Origin: Corynebacterium sp. TAE3-ERU12
Lineage (GTDB): Bacteria; Actinomycetota; Actinomycetes; Mycobacteriales; Mycobacteriaceae
Reading direction: 5' to 3'
Length of the DNA: 64,000 nucleotides
NCBI RefSeq assembly: GCF_019209905.1
Contig: NZ_JAHUTM010000001.1
Span: 930,001 to 994,000 of the forward strand
Shown here: positions 34,242-42,368 of the stretch, piece by piece
Layout of the letters: every line of letters begins with the position of its first letter
How positions within the stretch are numbered: position 1 is the first letter of the stretch
Notes under the pieces: model-generated
Databases searched by the model: none
The model's input: only the letters and a program-made list of their open reading frames with translations
Told to the model about the DNA's origin: nothing
Program-made: the position numbers and the translations under genes

Positions 34242-35630
34242 ATGACCTCAGCACAGCGCACCGAAGTTCAGCAGATGGCTGATTTCGCTGTCAGCGCCAA
34301 CCTTGACGACATGTCCAGCGAGGCCCTGGAGCAGCTCAAGATTCGTGTCCTGGACACCATCGGCGTCGCTATCGGCGCACTTGATTCGGATGTTATCCAG
34401 GCGATCCGTTCGCTTAACGACGATCTCGGCGGCAACCCCGCCGCCACCCTCATCGGCGGCGGCAAGGCACCAGCCCCGATGGCTGCTTTCCATAACTCTG
34501 CTGCTAGCCGATACCTGGACTTTATGGACGCCTACCTGGCCAAGGGGGAGACCAACCACCCCACGGACAATATGGGTGCAGTCCTGGCGGCCGCAGAAAT
34601 CGCCGGCGCGTCCGGCCGGGATTTTCTTACCGCCTTCGCCGTGGCTTACCAGATCCACACCCGCCTGTCGGATGTTGCTCCGGTTCGCGCCCACGGTTTC
34701 GACCACACCACCCAGGGCGCTTTCGCCGCGGGTGCGTCGGCGGCGCTGGCGATGGGTCTCAACGCAGACCAGATCGCTAATGCCGCCGCGATGACCGGTA
34801 CCGCCAATGTCGCGTTGCGTGTCACCCGCACCGGCAATCTCTCCCATTGGAAGGCCCTGGCGTACCCGCATGTGTCCAAGGAAGGCATGTTCTACGCCAT
34901 GTTTGCTTCCAAGGGCATGACCGGCCCCGAGGAAGTCTTTGAAGGCAATAAGGGCTTCAAGGCTCTCGCCGGTGATTATGAGCTGGATTGGTCTGCGGAA
35001 GACCTTGAGTCGGTCAAGCGCTCCATCATCAAGAAGTACAACGCCGAGATTCACTCGCAGTCTGCGCTGGAGGCCGCAGCTGATATCCGCAGCCGCGAGG
35101 GCTTCGACGTCACCAAGATCAAGGAAGTGCGTCTGACCACCTTCGATGTCGCCTACTCCATTATCGGTGGCGGCGAAGAGGGCGATAAGCGCAATATCCG
35201 CACCAAGGAAGAAGCAGACCACTCCTTGCCGTGGATGGTCGCTGCAATGCTGCTCGACGGGGAACTCAACCCGGCGCAGTACGCCCCGGAGCGCATCGTC
35301 GCCGACGATGTGCAGAGCCTGATGAACAAGGTGGTCATCACCCCGGATGACGGTTTCTCCGACCGTTTCCCGCAGGAGATGCCGTCCGACCTCACCGTCG
35401 TGCTCGAAGACGGCACAGAGTTCAACGCCGTCGAATCTGCCTACGACGGCTTCCACTCCCAGCCGCTGGACTGGGACGGCGCTGTTGCCAAGTTCACCGA
35501 CCTGGCAACCCCGTTCGCCGACCAGAACCTGCGCGACCAGATCTGCGAGGTCGTGCACAAGCTCGACGAGGTCGCCGAGATCTCCGAGCTGACCGAACTA
35601 CTCGGTCGTGTCAGCACCACGCGCAGCTAA
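34242..35630 (+). CDS. MmgE/PrpD-family dehydratase/decarboxylase-like protein
   Basis: A 462-residue protein of the fold shared by 2-methylcitrate dehydratase PrpD, cis-aconitate decarboxylase and iminodisuccinate epimerase, enzymes that need no Fe-S cluster. Seen: LKIRVLDTIGVAIGAL (~27-42), the DFMDAY...NHP active-site segment, HGFDHTTQGAFAAGASA with the central histidine, SHWKALAYPHVSKEG (catalytic lysine region), KGMTGPEEVFEG and IIKKYNAEIHSQSALEA. The small substrate is unknown. First gene of a two-gene operon with the ComA-like gene 49 nt on, behind an apparent DtxR-controlled promoter, so probably made during iron starvation. ATG 34242 matches family N-termini; ATG 34203 (GAAGG 4 nt upstream) is possible. 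Confidence 0.85.
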   Translation: MTSAQRTEVQQMADFAVSANLDDMSSEALEQLKIRVLDTIGVAIGALDSDVIQAIRSLNDDLGGNPAATLIGGGKAPAPMAAFHNSAASRYLDFMDAYLAKGETNHPTDNMGAVLAAAEIAGASGRDFLTAFAVAYQIHTRLSDVAPVRAHGFDHTTQGAFAAGASAALAMGLNADQIANAAAMTGTANVALRVTRTGNLSHWKALAYPHVSKEGMFYAMFASKGMTGPEEVFEGNKGFKALAGDYELDWSAEDLESVKRSIIKKYNAEIHSQSALEAAADIRSREGFDVTKIKEVRLTTFDVAYSIIGGGEEGDKRNIRTKEEADHSLPWMVAAMLLDGELNPAQYAPERIVADDVQSLMNKVVITPDDGFSDRFPQEMPSDLTVVLEDGTEFNAVESAYDGFHSQPLDWDGAVAKFTDLATPFADQNLRDQICEVVHKLDEVAEISELTELLGRVSTTRS

Positions 35631-35679
35631 GCGCAACGACCCACCACACACCACGTTTTCCTGGAAAGGACCTTTTCAC

Positions 35680-36513
35680 ATGAGTAACGAGATCGACTTC
35701 GACGTTTCCTTCAACTTTGTTCCCCGCGCCAAGCGCCCGGCCAAGCCCCGCAAGTTCGGTATGACCGAGATCCGCGCGCCGTACTACAACACCTTCGGCA
35801 CCCGCCACCTGCAGGATGTCTTCGACGTCGCCGGCCAGTGGGTGGATGGCATTAAGTGGGCAGGCGGTTCGTTCTCCCTGGTCCCCAAGGAGCAGGTCCG
35901 TAAGTTCTCTGACATCGCCCACGAAAACGACGCCTACGTTTCCTCCGGCGGCTGGATCGAAACCGTCCTGCGCTACGGCGACGATGCTGTGGACCAGTAC
36001 CTGAAGGAAGCCAAGGAGGTCGGATTCGACGTCATCGAGATCTCCACCGGCTTCATCATGCTGCCCACCTCTGGTCTGGAGCGCCTGGTGGAGAAGGTTG
36101 TCAAGGCCGGTCTGAAAGCTAAGCCGGAACTGGGTATCCAGATTGGTTCCGGCGGTGACTCCTCTGAAGAGGAGCTGGCCGCAGAGTCCGCCAAGGACGT
36201 CGGAGACCTGGTTGACCGCGGCAAGCGCGCCCTCGATGCTGGTGCCTCGATCATCATGATTGAGTCTGAGGGCATCACCGAAAACGTTCGTGAGTGGAAT
36301 ACCGGTGCCGCCGCTTCCATCATCAACGGCCTGGGCCTGGAGAACGTCATGTTCGAGGCCGCCGATGGCCCGGTCTTCGAGTGGTACATCAAGAACTACG
36401 GCAATGAGTGCAACCTGTTCGTTGACCACTCCCAGATCCTCCAGCTCGAGGGTCTGCGCCAGAACGTCTGGGGTAATAAGTCCACTTGGGGCCGCGTCAT
36501 CAACCCGAGCTAA
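35680..36513 (+). CDS. ComA (phosphosulfolactate synthase)-family protein
   Basis: A 277-residue TIM-barrel protein of the (2R)-phospho-3-sulfolactate synthase family, which in methanogens adds sulfite to phosphoenolpyruvate. Barrel-strand motifs are visible in order: GIKWAGGSFSLVP, VIEISTGFI, IMIESEGI, VMFEAADGP and LFVDHSQI, with acidic and lysine residues as in the family. Coenzyme M is not made by corynebacteria, so the true reaction is probably different; the family also has uncharacterised bacterial and plant members. A good GGAAAGGA site lies 10 nt before ATG 35680. Coupled to the MmgE/PrpD gene and hence under the same DtxR-like box. Ends in a strong hairpin. Confidence 0.8.
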   Translation: MSNEIDFDVSFNFVPRAKRPAKPRKFGMTEIRAPYYNTFGTRHLQDVFDVAGQWVDGIKWAGGSFSLVPKEQVRKFSDIAHENDAYVSSGGWIETVLRYGDDAVDQYLKEAKEVGFDVIEISTGFIMLPTSGLERLVEKVVKAGLKAKPELGIQIGSGGDSSEEELAAESAKDVGDLVDRGKRALDAGASIIMIESEGITENVREWNTGAAASIINGLGLENVMFEAADGPVFEWYIKNYGNECNLFVDHSQILQLEGLRQNVWGNKSTWGRVINPS

Positions 36514-36543
36514 CACCTCAGCCGGATTTCTCCTTTAGCCACC

Positions 36544-36589
36544 ACAAACACCCGGTCGCCTCCGCTATGGCAGGCGACCGGGTGTTTGT
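36544..36589. terminator. Bidirectional terminator between comA-like gene and leuB
   Basis: Perfect 18-bp stem ACAAACACCCGGTCGCCT with its complement (36572-36589), 10-nt loop; A- and T-rich ends serve both convergent genes. Confidence 0.85.
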
Positions 36590-36598
36590 CGTTGGTAG

Positions 36599-37633
36599 CT
36601 AGTTTTGCTTGACAGCAGCAGCGATCCGGTCGCCGACCTCGGTGGTACGGATCGGGGTGTCCCCACGCTGGGCCACATCGGCTTCCACCGCGGCCTCGAT
36701 ACGCTCAGCATCGGCGGCGCGGCCCACATGGCGCAGCATCATCGCAGCGGACAAAATAGCGGCAGTCGGGTCAGCAATGCCCTGGCCAGCAATATCGGGA
36801 GCCGAGCCGTGGACGGGTTCAAACATGGACGGGTTGGTGCCGGATGCATCAATGCAGCCCGAAGCAGCAAGGCCAATGCCGCCGGCAACCGCACCGGCCT
36901 CATCGGTGATGATGTCGCCAAAGAGGTTGTCGGTGACAATGACATCGAAACGCGAAGGATCGGTGACCATGTAGATAGTCGCCGCATCAATATGGCAGTA
37001 GGAGACCTCGACCTCGGGGTACTCGGTGGCGACCTCGTCAACAGTGCGCTGCCACAGGCCACCGCCGTGGACCAGCACATTGGTCTTATGCACCAAGGTG
37101 AGTTTCTTATCCCGAGTCATGGCCAACTCGAAGGCATAACGGACCACGCGCTCAGCACCGAAGCGGGTATTCACGCTGGTCTCATTAGCGACTTCCTGCG
37201 GCGTACCGACGCGGATAGCGCCACCATTGCCGGTATAGGCGCCCTCAGTGCCTTCGCGGACGACAACGAAGTCAATATCGCCGGGGTTGCGCAGCGGGGA
37301 GCTCACTCCCTGGTACAGCTTGGACGGGCGCAGATTGACGTGGTGATCCAGGGCGAAACGCATCTTCAGCAGCAGGCCGCGTTCCAGGATTCCCGGGGCG
37401 ACGCGGGCTGGGTCTCCGATAGCACCGAGCAGAATGGCATCATGCTCGCGGAGACTGTCGAGGTCAGCGTCGGTAAGCAGCTCGCCATTGCGGGTATAGC
37501 GGCGGGAGCCGAGATCGTATTCGGTGGAGTCGAACTCGCCGATGGTTGCGCGCAGAACCTTCAGCGCTTCGGTGGTGACTTCGGTACCGATGCCGTCACC
37601 GGGAATGACAGCGATCTTGAGCGCTTCACTCAT
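36599..37633 (-). CDS. leuB: 3-isopropylmalate dehydrogenase
   Basis: A 344-residue beta-decarboxylating dehydrogenase of leucine synthesis. Seen: [13 protein letters not shown] at the N-terminus, [12 protein letters not shown] (substrate loop), TLVHKTNV (catalytic Lys region), [20 protein letters not shown] and [18 protein letters not shown] (NAD site). ATG 37633 follows AAGGAGAT by 8 nt; an upstream 7-codon extension is rejected. It lies 72 bp downstream of the ABC exporter genes on the same strand. Confidence 0.96.
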   Translation of the reverse strand: MSEALKIAVIPGDGIGTEVTTEALKVLRATIGEFDSTEYDLGSRRYTRNGELLTDADLDSLREHDAILLGAIGDPARVAPGILERGLLLKMRFALDHHVNLRPSKLYQGVSSPLRNPGDIDFVVVREGTEGAYTGNGGAIRVGTPQEVANETSVNTRFGAERVVRYAFELAMTRDKKLTLVHKTNVLVHGGGLWQRTVDEVATEYPEVEVSYCHIDAATIYMVTDPSRFDVIVTDNLFGDIITDEAGAVAGGIGLAASGCIDASGTNPSMFEPVHGSAPDIAGQGIADPTAAILSAAMMLRHVGRAADAERIEAAVEADVAQRGDTPIRTTEVGDRIAAAVKQN

Positions 37634-37705
37634 ATCGTGGGATCTCCTTCTCACATTGTGAACAGCGGTGAGCTTAACATCAACGACGCGCCCACCGGGG
37701 TTGTA

Positions 37706-38503
37706 CTACCGACTACCGACGATGGACGACATTGAGCGCTGTGCCCACACCCCAAAAACCGCGATCATGACGCTCACCCAAGCCACAGCAATAGTTGTCG
37801 CGCGCACATCAACAGTGCCATCAAAAAAGGCCCGCATCGCATCAATAGCCGGCGACATCGGCTGGTACTCCACCAACGGCTGCATCCAGCCCGGGTAGGA
37901 CTCCAACGGTGCAAAACCAGTATTGAAGAACAACTGCAGCAAGAAAATACTGCTGAAAACCATCAGCACAGTCTTCTCATCACTATTGGCAGCAAGCGCC
38001 AAAATGAATAAGCAACATGCCACGCCAAATAACGCCGACAAGCCAATCGCAGCAACTACCGGCAGCAACCCGCCAGAAAAACGCAAGCCCAATAAGAAAC
38101 CGATAGCCAGCATGATGATGGTGGAAATCGAACCACGAAGGAACTCAGCCAACACCTTCGACGACAGGATCGCGCCATGCGGGAAAGGCAAAGACCACTG
38201 CCGGTCAAGCAAACCGGAATCACGATCGCGCGTGACATAGACAGCCGACGTTAAGGTGCCCTGCTGCACCGACACCAAGGCGATAAGCGCAGCAGTACCA
38301 CCGATGGAATCAGTACCACCCATGCGAGTCACGGTGCTGCCAAAAACGGTGTCGAAGACCATCAACAAAAACGCCGGAAAAATAATGGACTGGACGGCCA
38401 TAACCGGATTGCGCATCCACGAACGCAACAACGCCCCAGTCAGCGAAAGCGTCGCCGGAACAAAACCCACAGCGCAACGAGGATCGGGAAAATACGTTTT
38501 CAT
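37706..38503 (-). CDS. ABC-2-type exporter permease (DrrB/C-like)
   Basis: A 265-residue membrane protein with six TM helices (about 25-45, 65-90, 108-135, 145-170, 175-195 and 235-255). The signature SPLPFPHGAILSSKV-like amphipathic segment (WSLPFPHGAILSSK) and YPGWMQPLVEYQPMSPAIDAMR match the ABC-2 permeases of daunorubicin-type exporters. Last of three genes with 4-nt ATGA overlaps, so one transporter. The bases here look more A-rich than neighbouring genes. Substrate unknown; its position beside the siderophore-interacting gene suggests siderophore or lipid export. Confidence 0.85.
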   Translation of the reverse strand: MKTYFPDPRCAVGFVPATLSLTGALLRSWMRNPVMAVQSIIFPAFLLMVFDTVFGSTVTRMGGTDSIGGTAALIALVSVQQGTLTSAVYVTRDRDSGLLDRQWSLPFPHGAILSSKVLAEFLRGSISTIIMLAIGFLLGLRFSGGLLPVVAAIGLSALFGVACCLFILALAANSDEKTVLMVFSSIFLLQLFFNTGFAPLESYPGWMQPLVEYQPMSPAIDAMRAFFDGTVDVRATTIAVAWVSVMIAVFGVWAQRSMSSIVGSR

Positions 38504-39282
38504 CGGCGGGCCTCCCGGTGGCTAGCTGCATATAGTGCCGCTATACCAGCGACGAACAATCCAATAAGCCACAACACAACCGGAGTGAGGTTCACATCCG
38601 TGCCCTCAATCCACCCGCGCATAGCAATAATCATCTGCGACAACGGTTGATTGCGCACCAACGGCTGAATCCACTCCGGAAAACCCGCCTCCGGAACAAT
38701 GCCCACCGACATCATCACCAATAACATCTGCGGGACCATGAGCACCTGGCCGACCGAGTCAGGCTCAGGCACCGCCTGGCCCAGGGCGTCGGTCAGCATC
38801 GACACCCCAACGGCGAAAAGCAACGGGAGCAGGAAAAGCGCCACCGCATCCAGAGCATCACCGCGGAAACGGAAACCAAAAAGCGTCGCCACAAAAAACG
38901 CGGCAAAAATAGCCAGTGTTGTCCGCACCACCATGGCAATAAGGCGTGCCACAGCTGGGGCCATACGAGGAATCGGCAATGTCATCAGCCGGTCTTGCAC
39001 CGCGCCGCTGACATCTCGCCCAGCATTCTGGGCGGCAAGAATGGCAGTGAACATCACCGCCTGCATAATGACCGTCGGCACCAAAAAATTGGCGTACTCC
39101 GGCATCGACTCGTTCAGCGGAACGTGAAAGCAGATGAAAAACAGGATCGGCGCCGCCATTGCGCTGATCACATCGCCTTCTCGTAAACCCCGCCATGTTG
39201 CGCCCCGAGCCAGCGGGGGAAGGGCTCCGGCCCAGCCGACGGTGCGACGCTGATAGTGGTCAACAAAAAGTGTGGAACTCAC
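38500..39282 (-). CDS. ABC-2-type exporter permease (DrrB/C-like)
   Basis: A 260-residue six-TM permease, diverged from its neighbour. MTLPIPRMAPAVARL corresponds to the amphipathic motif of the family, and FPEWIQPLVRNQPLSQMIIAMRGW matches the same C-terminal region as in the other permease. It overlaps the ATPase gene and the next permease gene by 4 nt each, so the three are translationally coupled and probably form a heterodimeric permease with the ATPase. Confidence 0.85.
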   Translation of the reverse strand: MSSTLFVDHYQRRTVGWAGALPPLARGATWRGLREGDVISAMAAPILFFICFHVPLNESMPEYANFLVPTVIMQAVMFTAILAAQNAGRDVSGAVQDRLMTLPIPRMAPAVARLIAMVVRTTLAIFAAFFVATLFGFRFRGDALDAVALFLLPLLFAVGVSMLTDALGQAVPEPDSVGQVLMVPQMLLVMMSVGIVPEAGFPEWIQPLVRNQPLSQMIIAMRGWIEGTDVNLTPVVLWLIGLFVAGIAALYAASHREARR

Positions 39283-40271
39283 TGCGCGCCTTCCCTAGCC
39301 TCAGAATCGTGCCCATCCGGCTGCGGGGTATCCCCGGTGAGATGGAAGAAGACCTCGTCGAGAGTGGGGTGACGAAGGCCGATATCGTGCACCGCGATAT
39401 TCGCCGCCGATAGGGCAGTGGCGATCCGCACAAGGTCGTCGGTGGCATCCACGGCAGGAATATGAACCCGATCCGCACCGGTTGCCTGCGCATTATCAAA
39501 TAGCTCGAGCAGGCGAGGCACATCATGTGGATCAGCTGGCACGACCTCGACAATCTGGTCACCGATACCGCGCTTGAGCTCAGTTGGAGTGCCCTCAGCA
39601 ACAACACTGCCGCGCCGCAACAACACAATGCGGTCGGCGAGCTTATCGGCCTCCTCCAAGTACTGGGTGGTCAAAAGAACCGTGACGTTTTCATCGCGCA
39701 GCCGACGAACTGCATCCCACACCGCCTGCCGCGACCGGGGGTCCAGGCCGGTAGTTGGCTCATCGAGGAACAACACCCGGGGACGGGTGACTAGAGCCGC
39801 GGCGATATCTGCGCGGCGGCGCATACCGCCAGACAGCGAACCGGTACGGCGGTCTAAGAAATCCGACAGATCAAAAATCTCCGCCAGCTCTACCGCACGC
39901 TGCTTCGCCCGTGATGCACTCAACCCGGTAAGCCGACCGAAGATAATGAGGTTCTCCCGAACGGTTTGCCGTTCGTCCAAGGCCGCGTACTGGCCGGTCA
40001 GTGAGATGACCTCACGCACGCTCTCAGGGTTGGCTACCGGGTCACGGCCGGCAATGCGGATTTCACCGGCATCAGGTTTAAGCAGGGTCGACAGGATGGA
40101 AACTGTGGTGGTTTTACCGCAGCCATTCGGGCCCAATAAGCCGAGTACCGACCCCCGCTCGACACTGATATCAATGCCATCGAGTGCGGTGAGTGTGCCG
40201 AAATGTTTCACCAGCCCGGAGATGTCAATCTCGGGGCCGTCGGTGACTGCCTGAGTGGGCATGTCTTCCAC
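39279..40271 (-). CDS. ABC exporter ATP-binding protein (DrrA-like)
   Basis: A 330-residue ATPase: Walker A LLGPNGCGKTTT (~45-56), signature LSGGMRRR, Walker B RVLFLDEPTTGLDPRS, switch His in LLTTQYLEEADKLAD, and the ~100-residue C-terminal extension typical of DrrA proteins (daunorubicin, PDIM and similar exporters). GTG 40271 has GAGGA 8 nt upstream on the minus strand; ATG 40262 is a weaker choice. The upstream spacer carries a palindrome and a weak DtxR-like box, so iron control of this operon is possible. Confidence 0.9.
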   Translation of the reverse strand: MEDMPTQAVTDGPEIDISGLVKHFGTLTALDGIDISVERGSVLGLLGPNGCGKTTTVSILSTLLKPDAGEIRIAGRDPVANPESVREVISLTGQYAALDERQTVRENLIIFGRLTGLSASRAKQRAVELAEIFDLSDFLDRRTGSLSGGMRRRADIAAALVTRPRVLFLDEPTTGLDPRSRQAVWDAVRRLRDENVTVLLTTQYLEEADKLADRIVLLRRGSVVAEGTPTELKRGIGDQIVEVVPADPHDVPRLLELFDNAQATGADRVHIPAVDATDDLVRIATALSAANIAVHDIGLRHPTLDEVFFHLTGDTPQPDGHDSEAREGAQ

Positions 40272-40324
40272 GTGCGAACCGTCCTCACAGATAAGAGCAG
40301 CGCCACCATATGGTGACGCTGTTA

Positions 40325-40357
40325 GGTCGAGCCTCGACCAAGGCTAGGCTAAGGAAT
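40325..40357 (-). promoter_or_regulatory. Palindrome and weak DtxR-like box upstream of exporter operon
   Basis: GGTCGAG-C-CTCGACC (40325-40339) is a perfect odd-centred palindrome too tight to form a hairpin, hence operator-like. Next to it CAAGGCTAGGCTAAGGAAT (40339-40357) matches the DtxR consensus at 12 of 19 positions. Both lie 54-86 bp upstream of the ATPase start. Confidence 0.4.
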
Positions 40358-40369
40358 CTGCAGACTCAA

Positions 40370-40396
40370 CAGTGTGCTGAAAATAGCAGCACACTG
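40370..40396 (-). terminator. Terminator after SIP-methyltransferase fusion gene
   Basis: Perfect 10-bp stem CAGTGTGCTG/CAGCACACTG with a 7-nt loop, 20 bp beyond the stop of the minus-strand gene; only a short T-run. Confidence 0.65.
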
Positions 40397-40415
40397 TCAG
40401 GCATATCGGCAGGGC

Positions 40416-42263
40416 CTAGGAGTGGACAATATCGGCGACCATGACACCCCAGCCAATCGGCTTGAGGTTCTCAACCGTCGCACCAGCCGCGGCTGCAGCC
40501 GCATCCAGATCCGCCGGAGTAGGCGAGCAGGTGCCCTCCAGACCCATCCGGGCCAAATCCTCGGCGTAATCATGATCCTCGGCACGGCCGTGCGGTTCCA
40601 TAATCTTGGTGATGACCTTCGCCGCGCAGCCCAGCCCAGCTAATAGTTCACCGGCGTCATTGGCCAGCGCAAACGGGTCAATCAACACCGCGAAACCAGC
40701 GTCGGCAGACGCGCCCGGCGACCACGGGGCCACATCGACGCGCTGACGAGCGGCCTCAGAAAGGGCCTGCGCGGTCGGCATCTCCGCCGCACTCAACAGC
40801 AGCCGGATATTAGCCTCGGGCAGGCGACGAACCAGCTCTTCGGCGTAAACCACAGCACCCGGGCCGGCCAACGCAATGGACTGCGCACCGGATTTCACCT
40901 CATCAGGCAGCGTGTCCGGCAATGCGGGAGCAACCCACATCGCGCGCATAGCGGCCAGCTCGGCGACCTCACGGCCAGCTTCCGGGGAACTCTCCACATA
41001 CTCAGACCAGGTAGTCCCGGTTGCCCCCATCACCACAGGCTCCTGGCCCAGCAGAGCCTGGTTTAAGTTGATCAGGCCAGTCATGCGCGCCCAGGTGGCT
41101 CCCTTGAGCGTGCGCACCGCATAAGAGTCAGGGCTGGTGAGCTCCTGACCGATGGCACCAAGCTCAATGGTCTGGCTGCCGAGATCATCGCTGCCGGTAT
41201 CGGGCAGGGCGACAATATCGATGCTGGCTAGATAGCGCAGCAGGCGGGCCAAACGCTCAGGAGCAATACCGGTAGCAGCGGCGACATTGGCGATAGTGGC
41301 CGGCTCGGCCTCGTCGATAGCGACGAAAATATCCAGCGCCACCGCAGTCTGAATAGCAAATGCCGGGGCAATATCGGCCAGGTCATGCAACTTCTGCAGA
41401 GCCGAGAAACTCGAGTCGGCAGCCGGGGCGGCGCCACCCTTATTCGCTTCCGCAGTCTTCGCCGCAGTCTTGCGCCAGTAGCCGGTGAACTCAGCATCAG
41501 CACGATCAATCTCGTTCTGCTTCACCAGGCCGCGCCACGGCTTGAGCTTTCCGGCCTCACCAGCAACCCACACATAGGGCTGGCCTTCGGGCAGCTTCAG
41601 ATCGGAGATAACGTCGGCAAGCTCATCGCCACGGGCGCGCACCTGCCAGGTGATTTCCACATCCCCCTTGGACGAAATGTCCTGGATATGGTCTTCCTCA
41701 GCGACTTCCACGATGGCGCGGCACGGGAAGCCTTCGGGCAGCTCCTCCAAAGCACGACCAATGGCTGGCAGTGCGGTCTCATCGCCGACCAGGAGCAGCC
41801 AATCACGGTGCACCGGAAGATCCAGGCACAACTTCGGGCCAGCAGCCCACACGGCGTCGCCGACCTCAGCAGCCAGGGCCCACTCTGCGGCCAGGCCACC
41901 GGGGTGAACCACGAAATCCACCGCTAGTTCACCGTGTTCGCCAGCGTCGGGGTTAAACCAACGCACGGTGTAGACACGGAACAGGTCATTGACTTCGGCA
42001 GTCCAGTCGAGGGAACCGTCACCGATCGGTGCCGGGTATGGGCGCTCACCGGTTTCCGGGTGCGGGAAAACCAGGCGCATATCGTCGTCGAAGCCATCGC
42101 TGACCAGCGCAGGCATCTCGACGCCATCAATCGTGTGGGCGCCCAAGCCGGGGCCGCCAAAAATAATACGGCGCATGCCGGAGGTGATGTCCTCGATGCG
42201 CAATACTTCGAGTTCGCGCAGGCTAATGGGGTGAACATCGCCGTGTCTGCTCGTGCGTGCCAT
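40416..42263 (-). CDS. Siderophore-interacting protein (SIP) fused to a degenerate O-methyltransferase-like domain
   Basis: A 615-residue two-part protein. Residues ~15-265 form a SIP/ViuB flavin reductase: FAD domain start ELEVLRIEDITSGMRRI, FVVHPGGLAAEWAL, then the NAD(P) domain LLLVGDETALPAIGRALE and YVWVAGEAGKLKPW; such enzymes reduce ferric siderophores in the cytoplasm. After a Lys/Ala linker (~270-295), residues ~297-410 match the dimerisation winged helix of SAM O-methyltransferases (FAIQTAVALDIFVAI, RLARLLRYLASI), followed by a Rossmann part whose glycine motif is reduced to LAGPGAVVY, so SAM binding is doubtful. ATG 42263 follows AAAGGA by 9 nt. Divergent from the CoA-transferase gene. 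Confidence 0.85.
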   Translation of the reverse strand: MARTSRHGDVHPISLRELEVLRIEDITSGMRRIIFGGPGLGAHTIDGVEMPALVSDGFDDDMRLVFPHPETGERPYPAPIGDGSLDWTAEVNDLFRVYTVRWFNPDAGEHGELAVDFVVHPGGLAAEWALAAEVGDAVWAAGPKLCLDLPVHRDWLLLVGDETALPAIGRALEELPEGFPCRAIVEVAEEDHIQDISSKGDVEITWQVRARGDELADVISDLKLPEGQPYVWVAGEAGKLKPWRGLVKQNEIDRADAEFTGYWRKTAAKTAEANKGGAAPAADSSFSALQKLHDLADIAPAFAIQTAVALDIFVAIDEAEPATIANVAAATGIAPERLARLLRYLASIDIVALPDTGSDDLGSQTIELGAIGQELTSPDSYAVRTLKGATWARMTGLINLNQALLGQEPVVMGATGTTWSEYVESSPEAGREVAELAAMRAMWVAPALPDTLPDEVKSGAQSIALAGPGAVVYAEELVRRLPEANIRLLLSAAEMPTAQALSEAARQRVDVAPWSPGASADAGFAVLIDPFALANDAGELLAGLGCAAKVITKIMEPHGRAEDHDYAEDLARMGLEGTCSPTPADLDAAAAAAGATVENLKPIGWGVMVADIVHS

Positions 42264-42368
42264 ATACAACAGTCCTTTCGGTAGTTAATCTTTAAGCATT
42301 ATTTACTACGCCTAGAACTTAGGACGTACTAACGCTGTCGGTTCGCACCTTATGCCAAGGAGCTCATC
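42264..42368. promoter_or_regulatory. Divergent promoter region, SIP fusion and CoA-transferase
   Basis: 105 bp, AT-richer than its surroundings. CCTA-GAACT-TAGG forms an inverted repeat within it; DtxR-consensus agreement is only about 10 of 19, so I do not call a box. AAGGAG before ATG 42369 and AAAGGA before the minus-strand gene are clear ribosome sites. Confidence 0.45.

Noticed and set aside
42264..42368. DtxR box in the SIP/CoA-transferase spacer
   Set aside because: Best alignment is only about 10 of 19, not better than chance in AT-rich DNA.
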